Part shown: positions 1-8,386 of the stretch, in pieces
Layout of the letters: each line of letters starts with the position of its first letter
Numbering within the stretch: the first letter of the stretch is position 1
Assembly: GCA_017453505.1 (NCBI GenBank)
Contig: JAFTEU010000031.1
Coordinates: 1-51,282, forward strand
Reading direction: 5' to 3'
Origin: Muribaculaceae bacterium
GTDB taxonomy: Bacteria > Bacteroidota > Bacteroidia > Bacteroidales > Muribaculaceae
DNA: 51,282 nt
The notes under the pieces: generated by a model
The model's input: only the letters and a program-made list of their open reading frames with translations
The model's database searches: none
What the model was told of the DNA's origin: nothing
Program-made: the position numbers and the translations under genes

Positions 1-1
1 G

Positions 2-121
2 TCGGGCCAGGGATTTGCCGCCGACTTCCTTCAGACATTGCGTCACCACAATGCCCTTGTCTTGGGCTATGCGCTTCCCGCCATTAGGGCGCGCTCGGGA
101 CTTGCACCCGTTAGAACATGA
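2..121 (+). other. possible C-terminal fragment of an ORF cut by the window edge
   Basis: An open frame enters from the left edge and stops at TGA 119-121 (about 39 codons, ending LAPVRT). I do not recognise a domain. A hairpin follows directly at 136-181, which would suit the end of a plus-strand transcript. The peptide is rich in Ala, Leu and Arg and could equally be translation of a non-coding or repeated sequence. Sequence to the left of the window is needed to decide. Confidence 0.2.
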
Positions 122-135
122 CCATGCCGTGCGTA

Positions 136-181
136 CAACGACAAGGGACAACGCCGAAAAAAGTGTTGCCCCTTGTTGTTG
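136..181. terminator. hairpin between window edge and glutamine synthetase
   Basis: A 12-bp stem pairs 136-147 (CAACGACAAGGG) with 170-181 and contains one G-T wobble. A further CAAC/GTTG pairing (149-152 with 165-168) lies inside. The plus-strand side is followed by a moderately T-rich stretch; the minus side, 30 nt after the glutamine synthetase stop, is not T-rich. It may end a plus-strand transcript or protect the 3' end of the minus-strand gene. Confidence 0.45.
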
Positions 182-210
182 ATTGTGTTATCTGGTTTGT
201 CTGAAACCAA

Positions 211-1719
211 TTAGCCGCACTGGAAATACTCGTTCACGAGCTGGGCGGTGCGCTTGGGATCGTGCTCGATGTCGTGACGCAATGTGCGGTCGTTGAACGA
301 GCGCAGCTGGGCGATGATACCATCGATCATGTGGGCGCTGAAGACGCCCTTCTCCTCGAAGGCTCCACGCAGCTTCTCCAGGCAGTCGGCACTGGCGACG
401 CAGCTGTCGGGCAGGCAGTCGAGCTCGTTGAGGCGGTCGGCGTTGGCGGCATCGTGGATGTTCACGTCAACATAGGTCTTCTTGGCCAGCTCGAGGGCAT
501 TCTCCATCTCGAAGCCGTGGCGGCAGGCTACGCACAGGCCGGCGAGCAGCTGATAGATGTCTGCCGAGCCATCCGGCGAACGCATCTCAACGGTCTGCTT
601 CTGGGTGGTGTCAAAGTTGGTCGCAGGCTCCAGCGGGTTGGCGATGCGGCACATGTCGGCACCGGCGGTCCAGCCCAGAGGCACGCGCACGAGGACAGAG
701 CGGTTGCGGTCGCCCCAGCATACGTTGGTGGGAGCCTCCTGGTGGGGAACCAGGCGGAAGTAGGACATCGGGTTCTTGTTGCCGAAGGCAGTGATCGCGG
801 GAGCCAGCTCCATCATGCCGGCGATGGCCTTACGGGCCTCATCACTGAGCACACCCTTGTCGTTGATCATCATGTTGCGGCCGTCCTTCATCATGCGCAT
901 GTGGATGTGCAGACCGGAACCAGCCTTGCCGGTGGTAATCTTGGGAGCGAAGGTCACATTCAGGTTGGCGCGGAAGGCCAGGTTGCGGATCACCCACTTG
1001 GCAATCATAAGCTGGTCGGCTGCGTCGAGCACGGGAACGGGTAGGAACTCGATCTCGTTCTGCTCATAGACCACGCCGTCCTGCTCAAAGTTTCCCACCT
1101 CGCTGTGACCGTACTTGATCTGGCCACCAGCCTTGGCGATGTAGTCCATGCAGCGCTGGCGGAAGTCGTTGGTCTTGGCATAGGGCATCGACTCGTGGTA
1201 GCCGTGCTGGTCGCGGGCGGGGTAGAAGTCAACCGAGGGACGGATGACGTAGTACTCCAGCTCGCCCATGGCATGATACTCCATGCCGGTCACCTCGCGG
1301 AAGGCCTGGGCGGCCTTGCGCAGCGTCTGCTCGGGAGAACTCTCCAGCGGGTTGCCGTCCTTGTCAAAGAAGGAGCACAGCAGGCACAGTGTGGGAATCT
1401 CGGCAAACGGGTCGAGGAAGGCGGTGCTGAACCTGGGCAGCACATACAGGTCGCTGGAGCTGGCCTGAATGAAGCTGAACAGGCTGGAGCCGTCCACGCG
1501 CTCACCACACGAGAGGATCGTGCGCAGGTAGTCCTTGCTGCTGATGACAAAATTCAGGGTTTTCAACTTGCCGTCACCGCCGGGGTACATGAAGTTGACC
1601 ATGCGGATGCCGTTCTCCTCGATGTAGCGGATGATGTCGGCCTTGGTGAACTCGTGAGGCTCTTTCTGCAGGTAGGCCACTACCTGATTGGCGTTAAGTG
1701 CCAGAATTTCGTTTTCCAA
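211..1719 (-). CDS. glnA: glutamine synthetase, type I-like (502 aa)
   Basis: Forms glutamine from glutamate, ammonia and ATP in the cytoplasm. The N-terminal beta-grasp region (about 25-130) is followed by the catalytic domain. Visible family motifs are the metal-binding GELEYY (152-157), GHSEVGNFEQDG (204-215) with NEIEF (221-225), GSGLHIH (267-273), an ammonia/ATP-site region around SYFRLVPHQEAP (319-330), and WGDRNRS (335-341). The length of about 500 aa fits GSI-type enzymes and not the roughly 730-aa GSIII also common in Bacteroidales. Several motifs deviate slightly from enterobacterial GlnA (for example FRLVPHQEAP in place of KRLVPGYEAP), so a glutamine-synthetase-like gamma-glutamyl ligase cannot be excluded. 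The gene stands alone, with a promoter at 1838-1870. Confidence 0.88.
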   Translation of the reverse strand: MENEILALNANQVVAYLQKEPHEFTKADIIRYIEENGIRMVNFMYPGGDGKLKTLNFVISSKDYLRTILSCGERVDGSSLFSFIQASSSDLYVLPRFSTAFLDPFAEIPTLCLLCSFFDKDGNPLESSPEQTLRKAAQAFREVTGMEYHAMGELEYYVIRPSVDFYPARDQHGYHESMPYAKTNDFRQRCMDYIAKAGGQIKYGHSEVGNFEQDGVVYEQNEIEFLPVPVLDAADQLMIAKWVIRNLAFRANLNVTFAPKITTGKAGSGLHIHMRMMKDGRNMMINDKGVLSDEARKAIAGMMELAPAITAFGNKNPMSYFRLVPHQEAPTNVCWGDRNRSVLVRVPLGWTAGADMCRIANPLEPATNFDTTQKQTVEMRSPDGSADIYQLLAGLCVACRHGFEMENALELAKKTYVDVNIHDAANADRLNELDCLPDSCVASADCLEKLRGAFEEKGVFSAHMIDGIIAQLRSFNDRTLRHDIEHDPKRTAQLVNEYFQCG

Positions 1720-1837
1720 TTTTTATTAAGATATTAATAGATGCCGTCTCAACCCAATCATCTGCATGACAAAGCGTTTACATCCAATCGCAATTCAAAC
1801 GGCCTCTAAGGTTAATTAATGGTTTTTTAGTTTTGGG

Positions 1838-1870
1838 CAAAGGTAATCATTTTTTCTCATGCAAGTCAAG
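1838..1870 (-). promoter_or_regulatory. promoter of the glutamine synthetase gene
   Basis: On the minus strand a TACCTTTG -7 element (1838-1845) matches the Bacteroidota consensus TAnnTTTG. A CTTG at 1867-1870, 21 nt upstream, is a 3/4 match to the -33 TTTG. This leaves a leader of about 110 nt before the ATG at 1719. Confidence 0.55.
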
Positions 1871-1976
1871 TTTTCACAAAGATTTATTAAACGGTGACGA
1901 CCGTTGCCGCAACCCGTCTGGCCAACAAGATTGACGCAACCGTTTCGGTTTGAACATCAATTATTGGCCCAGAATC

Positions 1977-2007
1977 ATTGCCGAATGAAGGGAAAGATGT
2001 AATTTTG
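1977..2007 (+). promoter_or_regulatory. promoter of the dockerin-domain protein gene
   Basis: TAATTTTG at 2000-2007 is a full match to TAnnTTTG. ATTG at 1977-1980 lies 19 nt upstream as an imperfect -33 box. The predicted start of transcription is about 25 nt before the ATG at 2039. The rest of the 1720-2038 gap holds only the divergent glutamine synthetase promoter. Confidence 0.6.
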
Positions 2008-2038
2008 AGGCTGGAATTATCATTTTAAACCTATCAAT

Positions 2039-2752
2039 ATGAAGAGTCTCTCGACCATCCTGCTTCTCATGGTTGCCACATGGGCCACCATCATGCATGC
2101 CCAGACAATGCCTCAATTCTCCCCCATCAACTTTGAGGGATGGACTTACAACAACTCAGGCACACCCCTCTCGACTTCCAACATCGGTAACGGACGCATT
2201 GTCCTCTATGTGACATCGACAGGCAAGCAGCTCATGCTTACCTCACCCGCATTCTCCTGCCAGGGTATAGATAGTATCAATGCTACGGTTGACTGGTTCA
2301 CCAAGTATTTCTCGGACAGCAACTTCGACATCAACAAGGCGTCACTGACAATGGTCATCGAGGACGAGACAGGCAGTCCTCTCGATTCGGTCACGTGCAT
2401 CCCGACCACAAGAGGTGTCAGCTACCATAGTCTGCATCTCTCGATTGCAGTTCCGCAAGGGGTATCAACAGCGCAACTGCGCTTTGCCTCGTGGACAGGC
2501 AACGTGGTCAGCAACGGAGCTGTCAAGGGCATTGCCTTGCACGCCTCACAGTCGGGAGGCAGCAGTACGGTCGTCAAGGGGGATGTGAACGGTGACGGTA
2601 TCATGAGTATTGACGATGTGACGGCACTAATCGACTATCTGCTGAGCAACAAGGCGGACTCCATCAGCCTGGAGGGTGCCGACATTGATGATGATGGGCG
2701 CATCAGCATCGACGATGTCTCCACATTGATTGACGCGCTGCTCAATCACTGA
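2039..2752 (+). CDS. secreted protein with C-terminal dockerin-like repeat pair (237 aa)
   Basis: A Sec signal peptide (about 1-21, ending MHAQ) precedes a beta-rich middle of about 155 residues that I cannot assign to a family; it may be a carbohydrate-binding-like or jelly-roll domain. Residues 180-237 hold two EF-hand-like loops (DVNGDGIMSIDD and DIDDDGRISIDD), each followed by a hydrophobic helix, the pattern of a type I dockerin. In Bacteroidales such ends occur on many exported proteins without known cellulosomal cohesins. The stop is adjacent to the converging FucP-type gene, with no intervening bases. A similar tail ends the BspA-like protein at 15089-17653. Confidence 0.8.
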   Translation: MKSLSTILLLMVATWATIMHAQTMPQFSPINFEGWTYNNSGTPLSTSNIGNGRIVLYVTSTGKQLMLTSPAFSCQGIDSINATVDWFTKYFSDSNFDINKASLTMVIEDETGSPLDSVTCIPTTRGVSYHSLHLSIAVPQGVSTAQLRFASWTGNVVSNGAVKGIALHASQSGGSSTVVKGDVNGDGIMSIDDVTALIDYLLSNKADSISLEGADIDDDGRISIDDVSTLIDALLNH

Positions 2753-4069
2753 TCAACGGCTGTAGCGCAGGCCGTAGAGCATCACGACCACAAAGCACAC
2801 CACCGGCACGACAAACGAGGCATTGACAGCTGGCATGAAGGGCGCATCGCTGTCGATGATCATCGCCTGCAAGGCGGGTAGTACACTACCGCCCAGGATG
2901 GCCATAATCAGTCCCGCCGAACCCAACTCGGTATCCTCATGCACACCACCCAGGGCGATGCCATAGATGGTGGGGAACATCAGACTCATGCAGGCCGACA
3001 CGCCCACCAGGCAGCACATGCCCACACGGCCACCCACCAAGATAACGCCCAGCAACAACACTATTGCCACAGCGCCGAAGCAGGCCATCAACTTGCCTGG
3101 CTTGAAGTACTTCATGAGGTAGATATTGACAAAGCGCATCAGGCAAAACAGCACCATCGCCACGATATTATAGCGCTGGGAGAGCACCTCGGCAGCTTGT
3201 TCGGTCAACCCCTGGGCCATAAAGACGCGGGTACCATACTGGATAATGAACGTCCAGCAAGTGATTTGAGCGCCCACATAGAAGAATTGTGCCAACACAC
3301 CGTTGCGGTAGGCCTTGTTAGCCCACAAACGCTTCACGGCAGGCAATAAGGGCTCGTTGCGCTTGCGTGACACCTGTTGAACGGAGGGGATACGCACCAG
3401 CAACAGCACGACCAGCAACAGCAGGATGACCACACTCAGCAGGGCATAGGGCTGAACCAGCACACCCAGGTCACTCTGCTTCAGGGCCTCGAACTGGGCA
3501 TCGTCAAGCGTTGCTCGCTGGGCCGTGTCGAGTGGTGAGAGCCGGGCCTGGATGAAGTTCATGGCCACAAACATGCCTGCCAGCGAACCGATGGGGTTAA
3601 ACGATTGTGCAAAGTTGAGGCGGCGTGTGGCTGTCTCACGGTCGCCCATGAGCAGGATGTAGGGATTGGAGGTCGTTTCCAGAAACGACAGGCCGCAGGT
3701 GAGGATGAAGTAGGCCAACAGGAACGGGGCAAAGTTGCCCATAGCCCTTGCAGGGATAAACAGCAACACACCCAGGGCATATAGAGCCAAGCCCATCACG
3801 ATACCGCTCTTGAACGAGTGGCGGCGGATGAACAGCGCTGCCGGCAACGCCATGCAAAAGTACCCCCCGTAGAAGGCCACCTGCACCAGCGTGCCGTCGG
3901 TGACGCTCATGCGGAATATCTTGGAGAAGGCCTTCACCATCGGGTTGGTGATGTCGTTGGCAAAGCCCCACAGGGCAAAACAGCAGGTCACCACGATGAA
4001 GGGCAGCACATAGCTCACGCCCTCGCGGGTCACCAACAGACGGGATTTGTTTTCTTTATCGGTTGTCAT
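2753..4069 (-). CDS. fucP: MFS sugar permease, FucP family (438 aa)
   Basis: Inner-membrane proton symporter of the major facilitator superfamily, FHS (fucose/galactose/glucose) branch. About 12 hydrophobic segments are visible. The N-terminal part carries the FHS signature (FALWGFANDITNPMVKAF) and a FLETTSNPYI motif in the fifth helix region, both typical of FucP relatives. I start it at ATG 4069 because that ATG overlaps the mutarotase stop in an ATGA. The reading frame extends 13 codons further upstream, but that part lies inside the mutarotase gene. Substrate assignment to fucose rests on subfamily resemblance and the adjacent mutarotase; glucose or galactose transport is possible. Confidence 0.82.
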   Translation of the reverse strand: MTTDKENKSRLLVTREGVSYVLPFIVVTCCFALWGFANDITNPMVKAFSKIFRMSVTDGTLVQVAFYGGYFCMALPAALFIRRHSFKSGIVMGLALYALGVLLFIPARAMGNFAPFLLAYFILTCGLSFLETTSNPYILLMGDRETATRRLNFAQSFNPIGSLAGMFVAMNFIQARLSPLDTAQRATLDDAQFEALKQSDLGVLVQPYALLSVVILLLLVVLLLVRIPSVQQVSRKRNEPLLPAVKRLWANKAYRNGVLAQFFYVGAQITCWTFIIQYGTRVFMAQGLTEQAAEVLSQRYNIVAMVLFCLMRFVNIYLMKYFKPGKLMACFGAVAIVLLLGVILVGGRVGMCCLVGVSACMSLMFPTIYGIALGGVHEDTELGSAGLIMAILGGSVLPALQAMIIDSDAPFMPAVNASFVVPVVCFVVVMLYGLRYSR

Positions 4070-4404
4070 TTTGTTTCCAGTTTGAAGATACGTTCCATCA
4101 GTTGCCACTTGGCGGTCGAGGGGGCAGCAGGGTCACAGCCTTGGAAGCGGGCGACGTAGGCCTCCCACTCGGCTTGACGGGGCAGGGTTGCCAAGCGGGC
4201 ATTGTCGGCCTCCCAGTCAAAGTCATCAACCGTGTCGCATATCATGAACAGGCGGTTGTCATGAATGTAGATCTGCATATCCAGGATGCCCACGCTGCGG
4301 ATGCCCGCTTGGATTTCGGGCCACACATGGGCATGGGCCTCCACATATTTCTCAATCATCTCGCGGTCGTCCCGCAGTTCAAGTGTTTGACAATATCGTT
4401 TCAT
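4066..4404 (-). CDS. L-rhamnose/L-fucose mutarotase-like protein (112 aa)
   Basis: Belongs to the RhaM/YiiL (DUF718) family of small ferredoxin-fold mutarotases that interconvert the alpha and beta anomers of 6-deoxy sugars. The family pattern Tyr-x3-His-x3-Trp-Pro-Glu is present at Y20, H24 and W28-P29-E30; the Tyr and His correspond to the catalytic pair of RhaM. The full length of about 105-112 aa is preserved. It lies between the nucleotidyltransferase fusion gene and the permease, and its stop overlaps the permease ATG by 4 bp, so the two are probably translationally coupled. Whether the sugar is rhamnose or fucose cannot be read from the sequence; the FucP-type neighbour favours fucose. 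Confidence 0.82.
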   Translation of the reverse strand: MKRYCQTLELRDDREMIEKYVEAHAHVWPEIQAGIRSVGILDMQIYIHDNRLFMICDTVDDFDWEADNARLATLPRQAEWEAYVARFQGCDPAAPSTAKWQLMERIFKLETK

Positions 4405-4481
4405 AGTTTTAAGTTTTAAGTAATGTTAGTATCGTCTGGAAAAACTCCTAACTCCTCACTTCTAACTCCTCACTAAAAAAG

Positions 4482-5663
4482 TTACATTCCTCCACGGCGG
4501 ATGGTTAAGGTGATGGCTCCCTCGGGGAAATGGTCACGGTCGCTGCAGACCAGCGCTAAGTATCCACCGCCGCCGGCACCGGGCATTTTCCAAGCAAGCA
4601 CACCGTCCATGGCGCTGTATCGATCAATATATTCCTGCACACCAGGCTGTATCATGGCGGGGAACATCGCCACCTGGGCCTCGAACGAAGCACGGTAGGC
4701 TGCGGCAAATTCCTCCATATCCATCATCTGTATAGCCTTCCAGCAGCGATCGGCAGCAGCAGCAAGAGCACGCACCTTAACGGGTGTGATGTCCTTGTCC
4801 TCGACCACGCTGCAACCTGGCCTGCGGGGAAACATGGGAATCATGCACAGGTGATCCTCCAGCCAGCCCAGCAGGGCGGGATCCTGAGTATATTCTATCT
4901 TCTCGGGCCAGAAGGTTCCATTATAGTAATGACGCGCCAAGCCAGGCACACAGATGCCGATCGCGTCCTGGGCACCACTGACAATGCCATCGCTGCGCTC
5001 GGGGTCGTTCTCGAGGCAGAAGACGAGGCGCGCCAGCATCTCGGGATCCATATTGGGCAGCTGGTAGGGCCACACGCGCTTGATGGTGTTGCGCGTACTG
5101 GTGGACAAGCCGCAGCGTTCCCTGATCTCAAACGTGGGTTCCAGCGAGATGGTCAGCGCCCAGCCAGGGGCATGACACGAGACATAGGGCTGGTCTATCC
5201 ACGTGCCGGCCAGATCCAGCCTTGTGGGCAACTGGCTCGTGGCCTGCTTCAAGCCTGTGCTGCTACGGGCCTCCAGACCCTCACTGGGCACACGCTTGAG
5301 CACAATGTACTCCATGCCGCGCTCGCGGCACAAGGCGCGCTTGTCCTCACGGTCGCCGTCCTCATTCACCACCAGGCAGTCGGGCTGCACGATATCCAAG
5401 GTGGGCAGGAAGTCCAGAAAGCCCTCCCCAGCGTTGATAAAGGCCTCCTTGACATAGCGGATGGCACGCACCATGAACAGGCGCTCCTGCTCGCTGTACA
5501 TCGTCTTGTGGCCCTTGAGGGCCGCTATGGTCTTGTCGCTGCCGATGCCCACATACAGGTCACCATACTGTGATGCCTGCTTGAAAAACTCCACATGACC
5601 CGAGTGCAACAGATCATAGCAGCCCGATACAAAAACTTTCTTCTTATTGTCCACTGTCGTCAA
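4482..5663 (-). CDS. nucleotidyltransferase / GHMP-kinase-like fusion protein (393 aa)
   Basis: Residues 8-135 form a small cytidylyltransferase-like Rossmann domain with the nucleotide-binding HxGH motif (HSGH, 20-23) and a late SEQERLFMVRAIRYV helix. From about residue 146 the chain resembles a sugar kinase of the GHMP family closest to HddA: a substrate-side motif RLDLAGTWID (148-157), a shortened first domain, GLSTSTRN (185-192) where the ATP loop GLGSSSA would be, SGAQDAIG (229-236) resembling the GGKQDQY motif, and a C-terminal MPGAGGGGYLALV (360-372). The domain order suggests successive phosphorylation and nucleotidyl transfer on a sugar, for example in deoxy-sugar salvage. The altered ATP loop raises the possibility that the kinase half is inactive. 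First gene of the mutarotase-permease operon. Confidence 0.7.
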   Translation of the reverse strand: MTTVDNKKKVFVSGCYDLLHSGHVEFFKQASQYGDLYVGIGSDKTIAALKGHKTMYSEQERLFMVRAIRYVKEAFINAGEGFLDFLPTLDIVQPDCLVVNEDGDREDKRALCRERGMEYIVLKRVPSEGLEARSSTGLKQATSQLPTRLDLAGTWIDQPYVSCHAPGWALTISLEPTFEIRERCGLSTSTRNTIKRVWPYQLPNMDPEMLARLVFCLENDPERSDGIVSGAQDAIGICVPGLARHYYNGTFWPEKIEYTQDPALLGWLEDHLCMIPMFPRRPGCSVVEDKDITPVKVRALAAAADRCWKAIQMMDMEEFAAAYRASFEAQVAMFPAMIQPGVQEYIDRYSAMDGVLAWKMPGAGGGGYLALVCSDRDHFPEGAITLTIRRGGM

Positions 5664-5685
5664 AGCTTATCTCTGGTTTCAACGA

Positions 5686-5693
5686 CAAAGGTA
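5686..5693 (-). promoter_or_regulatory. -7 element of the sugar operon
   Basis: TACCTTTG on the minus strand, 23 nt upstream of the ATG at 5663, fits TAnnTTTG. No good TTTG box is found at the normal spacing, so this promoter may be weak or depend on an activator. Confidence 0.45.
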
Positions 5694-5831
5694 CAATATC
5701 CCGTTCACAAGAGCATCATCCAAGGTCGAAAAATCTATGACATCCCTTTCCCCTAACCAAAAACGCATCACTCAGCTGGCGCACACGTGGTCAAACGTGC
5801 TAAACGGTTTGTGGTATATTTTAGCCGATAA

Positions 5832-5863
5832 TTTGGTTTTGTGATAAAAATGGTCTAACTTTG
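5832..5863 (+). promoter_or_regulatory. promoter of the DUF853 ATPase gene
   Basis: TTTG at 5832-5835, 20 nt spacing and TAACTTTG at 5856-5863 match the Bacteroidota sigma-ABfr consensus in full. Predicted transcript start is near 5870, about 40 nt before the ATG at 5909. Confidence 0.75.
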
Positions 5864-5908
5864 TGACCAGCAAATATCAACCAACAACATTACAACAACG
5901 ACAAGACT

Positions 5909-7489
5909 ATGTACACTCAAGAGAACGGATTCTACATCGCCCATGGACCCAATGGACCCATCAGCATCCTGGGCAATATGGCCAACCGTCATGGCCTGAT
6001 CGCCGGTGCCACGGGCACAGGTAAGACAGTGACCCTGCAAGTGATCGCCGAGAGCTTCTGTAAGGCCGGGGTACCCTGCTTCATGGCTGACATGAAGGGT
6101 GATCTCTCAGGCGTGAGCCAGCCCGGCAAACTGTCCAGCTTCATCGAGAAACGATTGCCGGAGTTCGGTATCGAGCAGGGCAGCATCACCTTTGAGGGCT
6201 GCCCCGTGCGCTTCTATGATGTCTATGGTGAGCAGGGTATATCAATGCGCTCGACCATCGGCGAGATGGGACCCGACCTGATGGCGCGCATCATGGGACT
6301 GAACGAGACTCAGACCGGCGTTCTCAACATTCTGTACCGCATCCTTGACGAGAAGGGCATTCTGCTCGACGACCTCAAGGACCTGCGCAGCGCCCTGGAC
6401 TGGCTCTCCAAGCATGCCAAAGAATATACCACCCAGTATGGCAACGTGTCCACGGCAAGCATCGGTGCTATCCAGCGCGCCCTGCTGCAACTGGAGAACC
6501 AGGGAGCTGACAAGTTCTTCGGCATCCCTTCGTTCGACATCATGGACCTGCTGGCCACACGCGATGGCAAGGGTGTCCTCAGCGTTCTCGCTGCCGACAA
6601 GCTGATGCTGCAGCCCAAGCTGTACTCCACCTTCCTGCTGTGGCTGCTCAGCGAACTCTACAGCACACTGCCCGAGGTTGGCGACCTGGAGAAGCCGCGG
6701 CTGGTATTCTTCTTTGACGAGGCCCACATGCTGTTCGAGGGCACGAGCAAGGCGCTTACCGACAAGATTGAGCAAGTGATCCGTCTCATCCGCAGCAAGG
6801 GCGTAGGCATCTTCTTCATCTCACAGCTGCCCACCGACATCCCCGACGTGATCCTTGGCCAGCTGGGCAACCGCGTGCAGCACGCCCTCAGGGCCTACAC
6901 ACCGCGTGACCAGAAGGCCATCAAGGCCGCCGCCGAGACCTTCCGCACCAACCCCGACTTCAAGACCGACGAAGCCATCATGAGCCTCGAGACGGGAGAA
7001 GCCCTGGTGTCATTCCTCGACGCGAAAGGTGCGCCCAGCATGGTAGAGCGGGCCAAGGTGCTCTTCCCCTTGAGCCAGATCGGTGCCATCACCGAGGGGC
7101 AACGCCTCGACATCATGAATCAGGCCAGCGATATCAATGCCAAGTACAAGCAGGCAGGGGAGCGCGAGAGCGCCTTTGAGGTGTTTGCCCGCCAGGCCGA
7201 GGCCGAAGCCAAGGCCGCCGAGGAGGCCGCCGCTGCTAAGGAAGCCGAGAAGGAAGAGAAGTCCAAGAAGAAGGAAAAAACCATCTGGAGCAAGGTGTGG
7301 AAAGCCGTTGTGACTGCCGTAACGGGCACCCTGGCAACCATCCTGGGCAAGACCGTGTCGGACACTATCACGGGCAAGAAGAGCAAGAACACGAGCGTCA
7401 AAGACGCTGCCGGACGGGCCGTCAAGAACGCTACTAGCGCAGCCGGGCGCCAGATCCTGCGAGACATCCTGGGCAACGTGATCAAGTAA
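5909..7489 (+). CDS. HerA-like helicase/ATPase, DUF853 (YjgR) family (526 aa)
   Basis: A FtsK/HerA-superfamily P-loop ATPase. The Walker A motif GATGTGKT is at 33-40 and the Walker B region LVFFFDEAHMLF is near 264-275, followed by an arginine-rich stretch that includes LIRSKGVGIFFISQLPTDIP, typical of this family. The N-terminal FYIAHGPNGPISILGNMANRHGLI matches the usual DUF853 opening. After about residue 420 the chain becomes Ala/Glu/Lys-rich, then basic and Gly/Thr-rich, which looks like a coiled coil plus a flexible tail. The cellular role of the family is not established; DNA translocation is inferred from the fold. A clear terminator follows at 7539-7583. Confidence 0.85.
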   Translation: MYTQENGFYIAHGPNGPISILGNMANRHGLIAGATGTGKTVTLQVIAESFCKAGVPCFMADMKGDLSGVSQPGKLSSFIEKRLPEFGIEQGSITFEGCPVRFYDVYGEQGISMRSTIGEMGPDLMARIMGLNETQTGVLNILYRILDEKGILLDDLKDLRSALDWLSKHAKEYTTQYGNVSTASIGAIQRALLQLENQGADKFFGIPSFDIMDLLATRDGKGVLSVLAADKLMLQPKLYSTFLLWLLSELYSTLPEVGDLEKPRLVFFFDEAHMLFEGTSKALTDKIEQVIRLIRSKGVGIFFISQLPTDIPDVILGQLGNRVQHALRAYTPRDQKAIKAAAETFRTNPDFKTDEAIMSLETGEALVSFLDAKGAPSMVERAKVLFPLSQIGAITEGQRLDIMNQASDINAKYKQAGERESAFEVFARQAEAEAKAAEEAAAAKEAEKEEKSKKKEKTIWSKVWKAVVTAVTGTLATILGKTVSDTITGKKSKNTSVKDAAGRAVKNATSAAGRQILRDILGNVIK

Positions 7490-7538
7490 ACATCAAGGCC
7501 ACAACAAGGGTCAGAAACGATCACACAATAAAATACTG

Positions 7539-7583
7539 CAACCGCCGCCTGACAACGATTCAGACGGCGGTTGTTCTTCTTGA
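7539..7583 (+). terminator. intrinsic terminator after the DUF853 gene
   Basis: CAACCGCCG (7539-7547) pairs with CGGCGGTTG (7565-7573), and an inner CTGA/TCAG (7549-7552 with 7560-7563) extends the stem. A TTCTTCTT tract follows. The mirrored side has TATTTTATTG, so it may also stop minus-strand transcripts from the XRE gene. The remainder of 7584-7804 shows no gene or clear signal. Confidence 0.8.
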
Positions 7584-7804
7584 TGTGCTTAGTGGTTGAT
7601 TTACTTCTTTAAGTGCTGTATTGGTTGTTTCTCGTTTCTTTGATCACTCACTCGGCTTGCCGGTTGCCCCTTCGATAGCAATGGTTTGTTGTTTCTATTA
7701 GGTATGGTTTGTTTTAATTATTATTAATGTGCGGCAAAAGTCGTTGTTTTAAGTGTGTTTGTACAACCGGCAAAGCCTAAGAGTGAATTAACATTATTAT
7801 TACA

Positions 7805-8344
7805 TCATTTATTTATCGGTCCAAATTGCTCAAATCGTCCATCACTGTAGAAGACCACGATATTCACCACGCGACGGGCATCGGGAGAAGCCGAGCCACG
7901 GGGCAGGGGGCGTCCGCCACCATTACTGCGCATGATGCTCTGGATGGCCTCACTCATCGACGCAGGCTGTGACACACGTTGTGCCTGCTTGCTAGCGGGG
8001 TGGTAGGCAGCCGAAGCGTCATCGTCGAACGATATGGCACGCTGTCCCAACTCATCAATGAGCGAACCTTGAGACCCCGTTGAGGCTGACATTTTGTCAG
8101 CGGTAGCATGGGGGGCATCCGAGCCATTGAGCAACATCTCGCCGTCACCGAACATGAGCCACATCACGTTCAACGATGGATAAGCGCGATGAATCTTGCC
8201 AATCACCTCATCGCTCACTTTCTTGTTGCGTCCATTCAGCAACTGTGATAGTGTGGGACGAGGTATCTCACAAGTATCGGCAAACTGAGAATTGGAAATT
8301 CCAGTGTCCTCAAGAAACCTTTTTAGTCGCGATACAATATCCAT
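7805..8344 (-). CDS. XRE-family helix-turn-helix transcriptional regulator (179 aa)
   Basis: Residues 1-65 form a Cro/C1-type HTH: LKRFLEDTGISNSQFADTCE for the first helices, then a recognition region RPTLSQLLNGRNKKV, then a Pro-Ser-Leu-Asn-x-Met-Trp-Leu motif (SLNVMWLMFGDGEML) that commonly ends this domain in Bacteroidales regulators. Residues 70-145 are low in hydrophobics and probably disordered. The last 25 residues (VVNIVVFYSDGRFEQFG) look like a short beta hairpin of unknown function. There is no obvious phage or toxin partner next to it. Upstream are a promoter (8387-8419) and a dyad overlapping the likely transcript start, consistent with autoregulation. Confidence 0.82.
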   Translation of the reverse strand: MDIVSRLKRFLEDTGISNSQFADTCEIPRPTLSQLLNGRNKKVSDEVIGKIHRAYPSLNVMWLMFGDGEMLLNGSDAPHATADKMSASTGSQGSLIDELGQRAISFDDDASAAYHPASKQAQRVSQPASMSEAIQSIMRSNGGGRPLPRGSASPDARRVVNIVVFYSDGRFEQFGPINK

Positions 8345-8365
8345 TTAAGAACAATTTTTATTAGG

Positions 8366-8381
8366 CTCGCTGTTGCGCGAG
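8366..8381. promoter_or_regulatory. candidate operator dyad in the XRE gene leader
   Basis: CTCGC (8366-8370), 6 nt, GCGAG (8377-8381) is an inverted repeat lying between the -7 element and the ATG of the XRE gene, over the predicted transcript start. This position suits autorepression. It is short, so chance occurrence is possible. Confidence 0.35.
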
Positions 8382-8386
8382 ATTAT

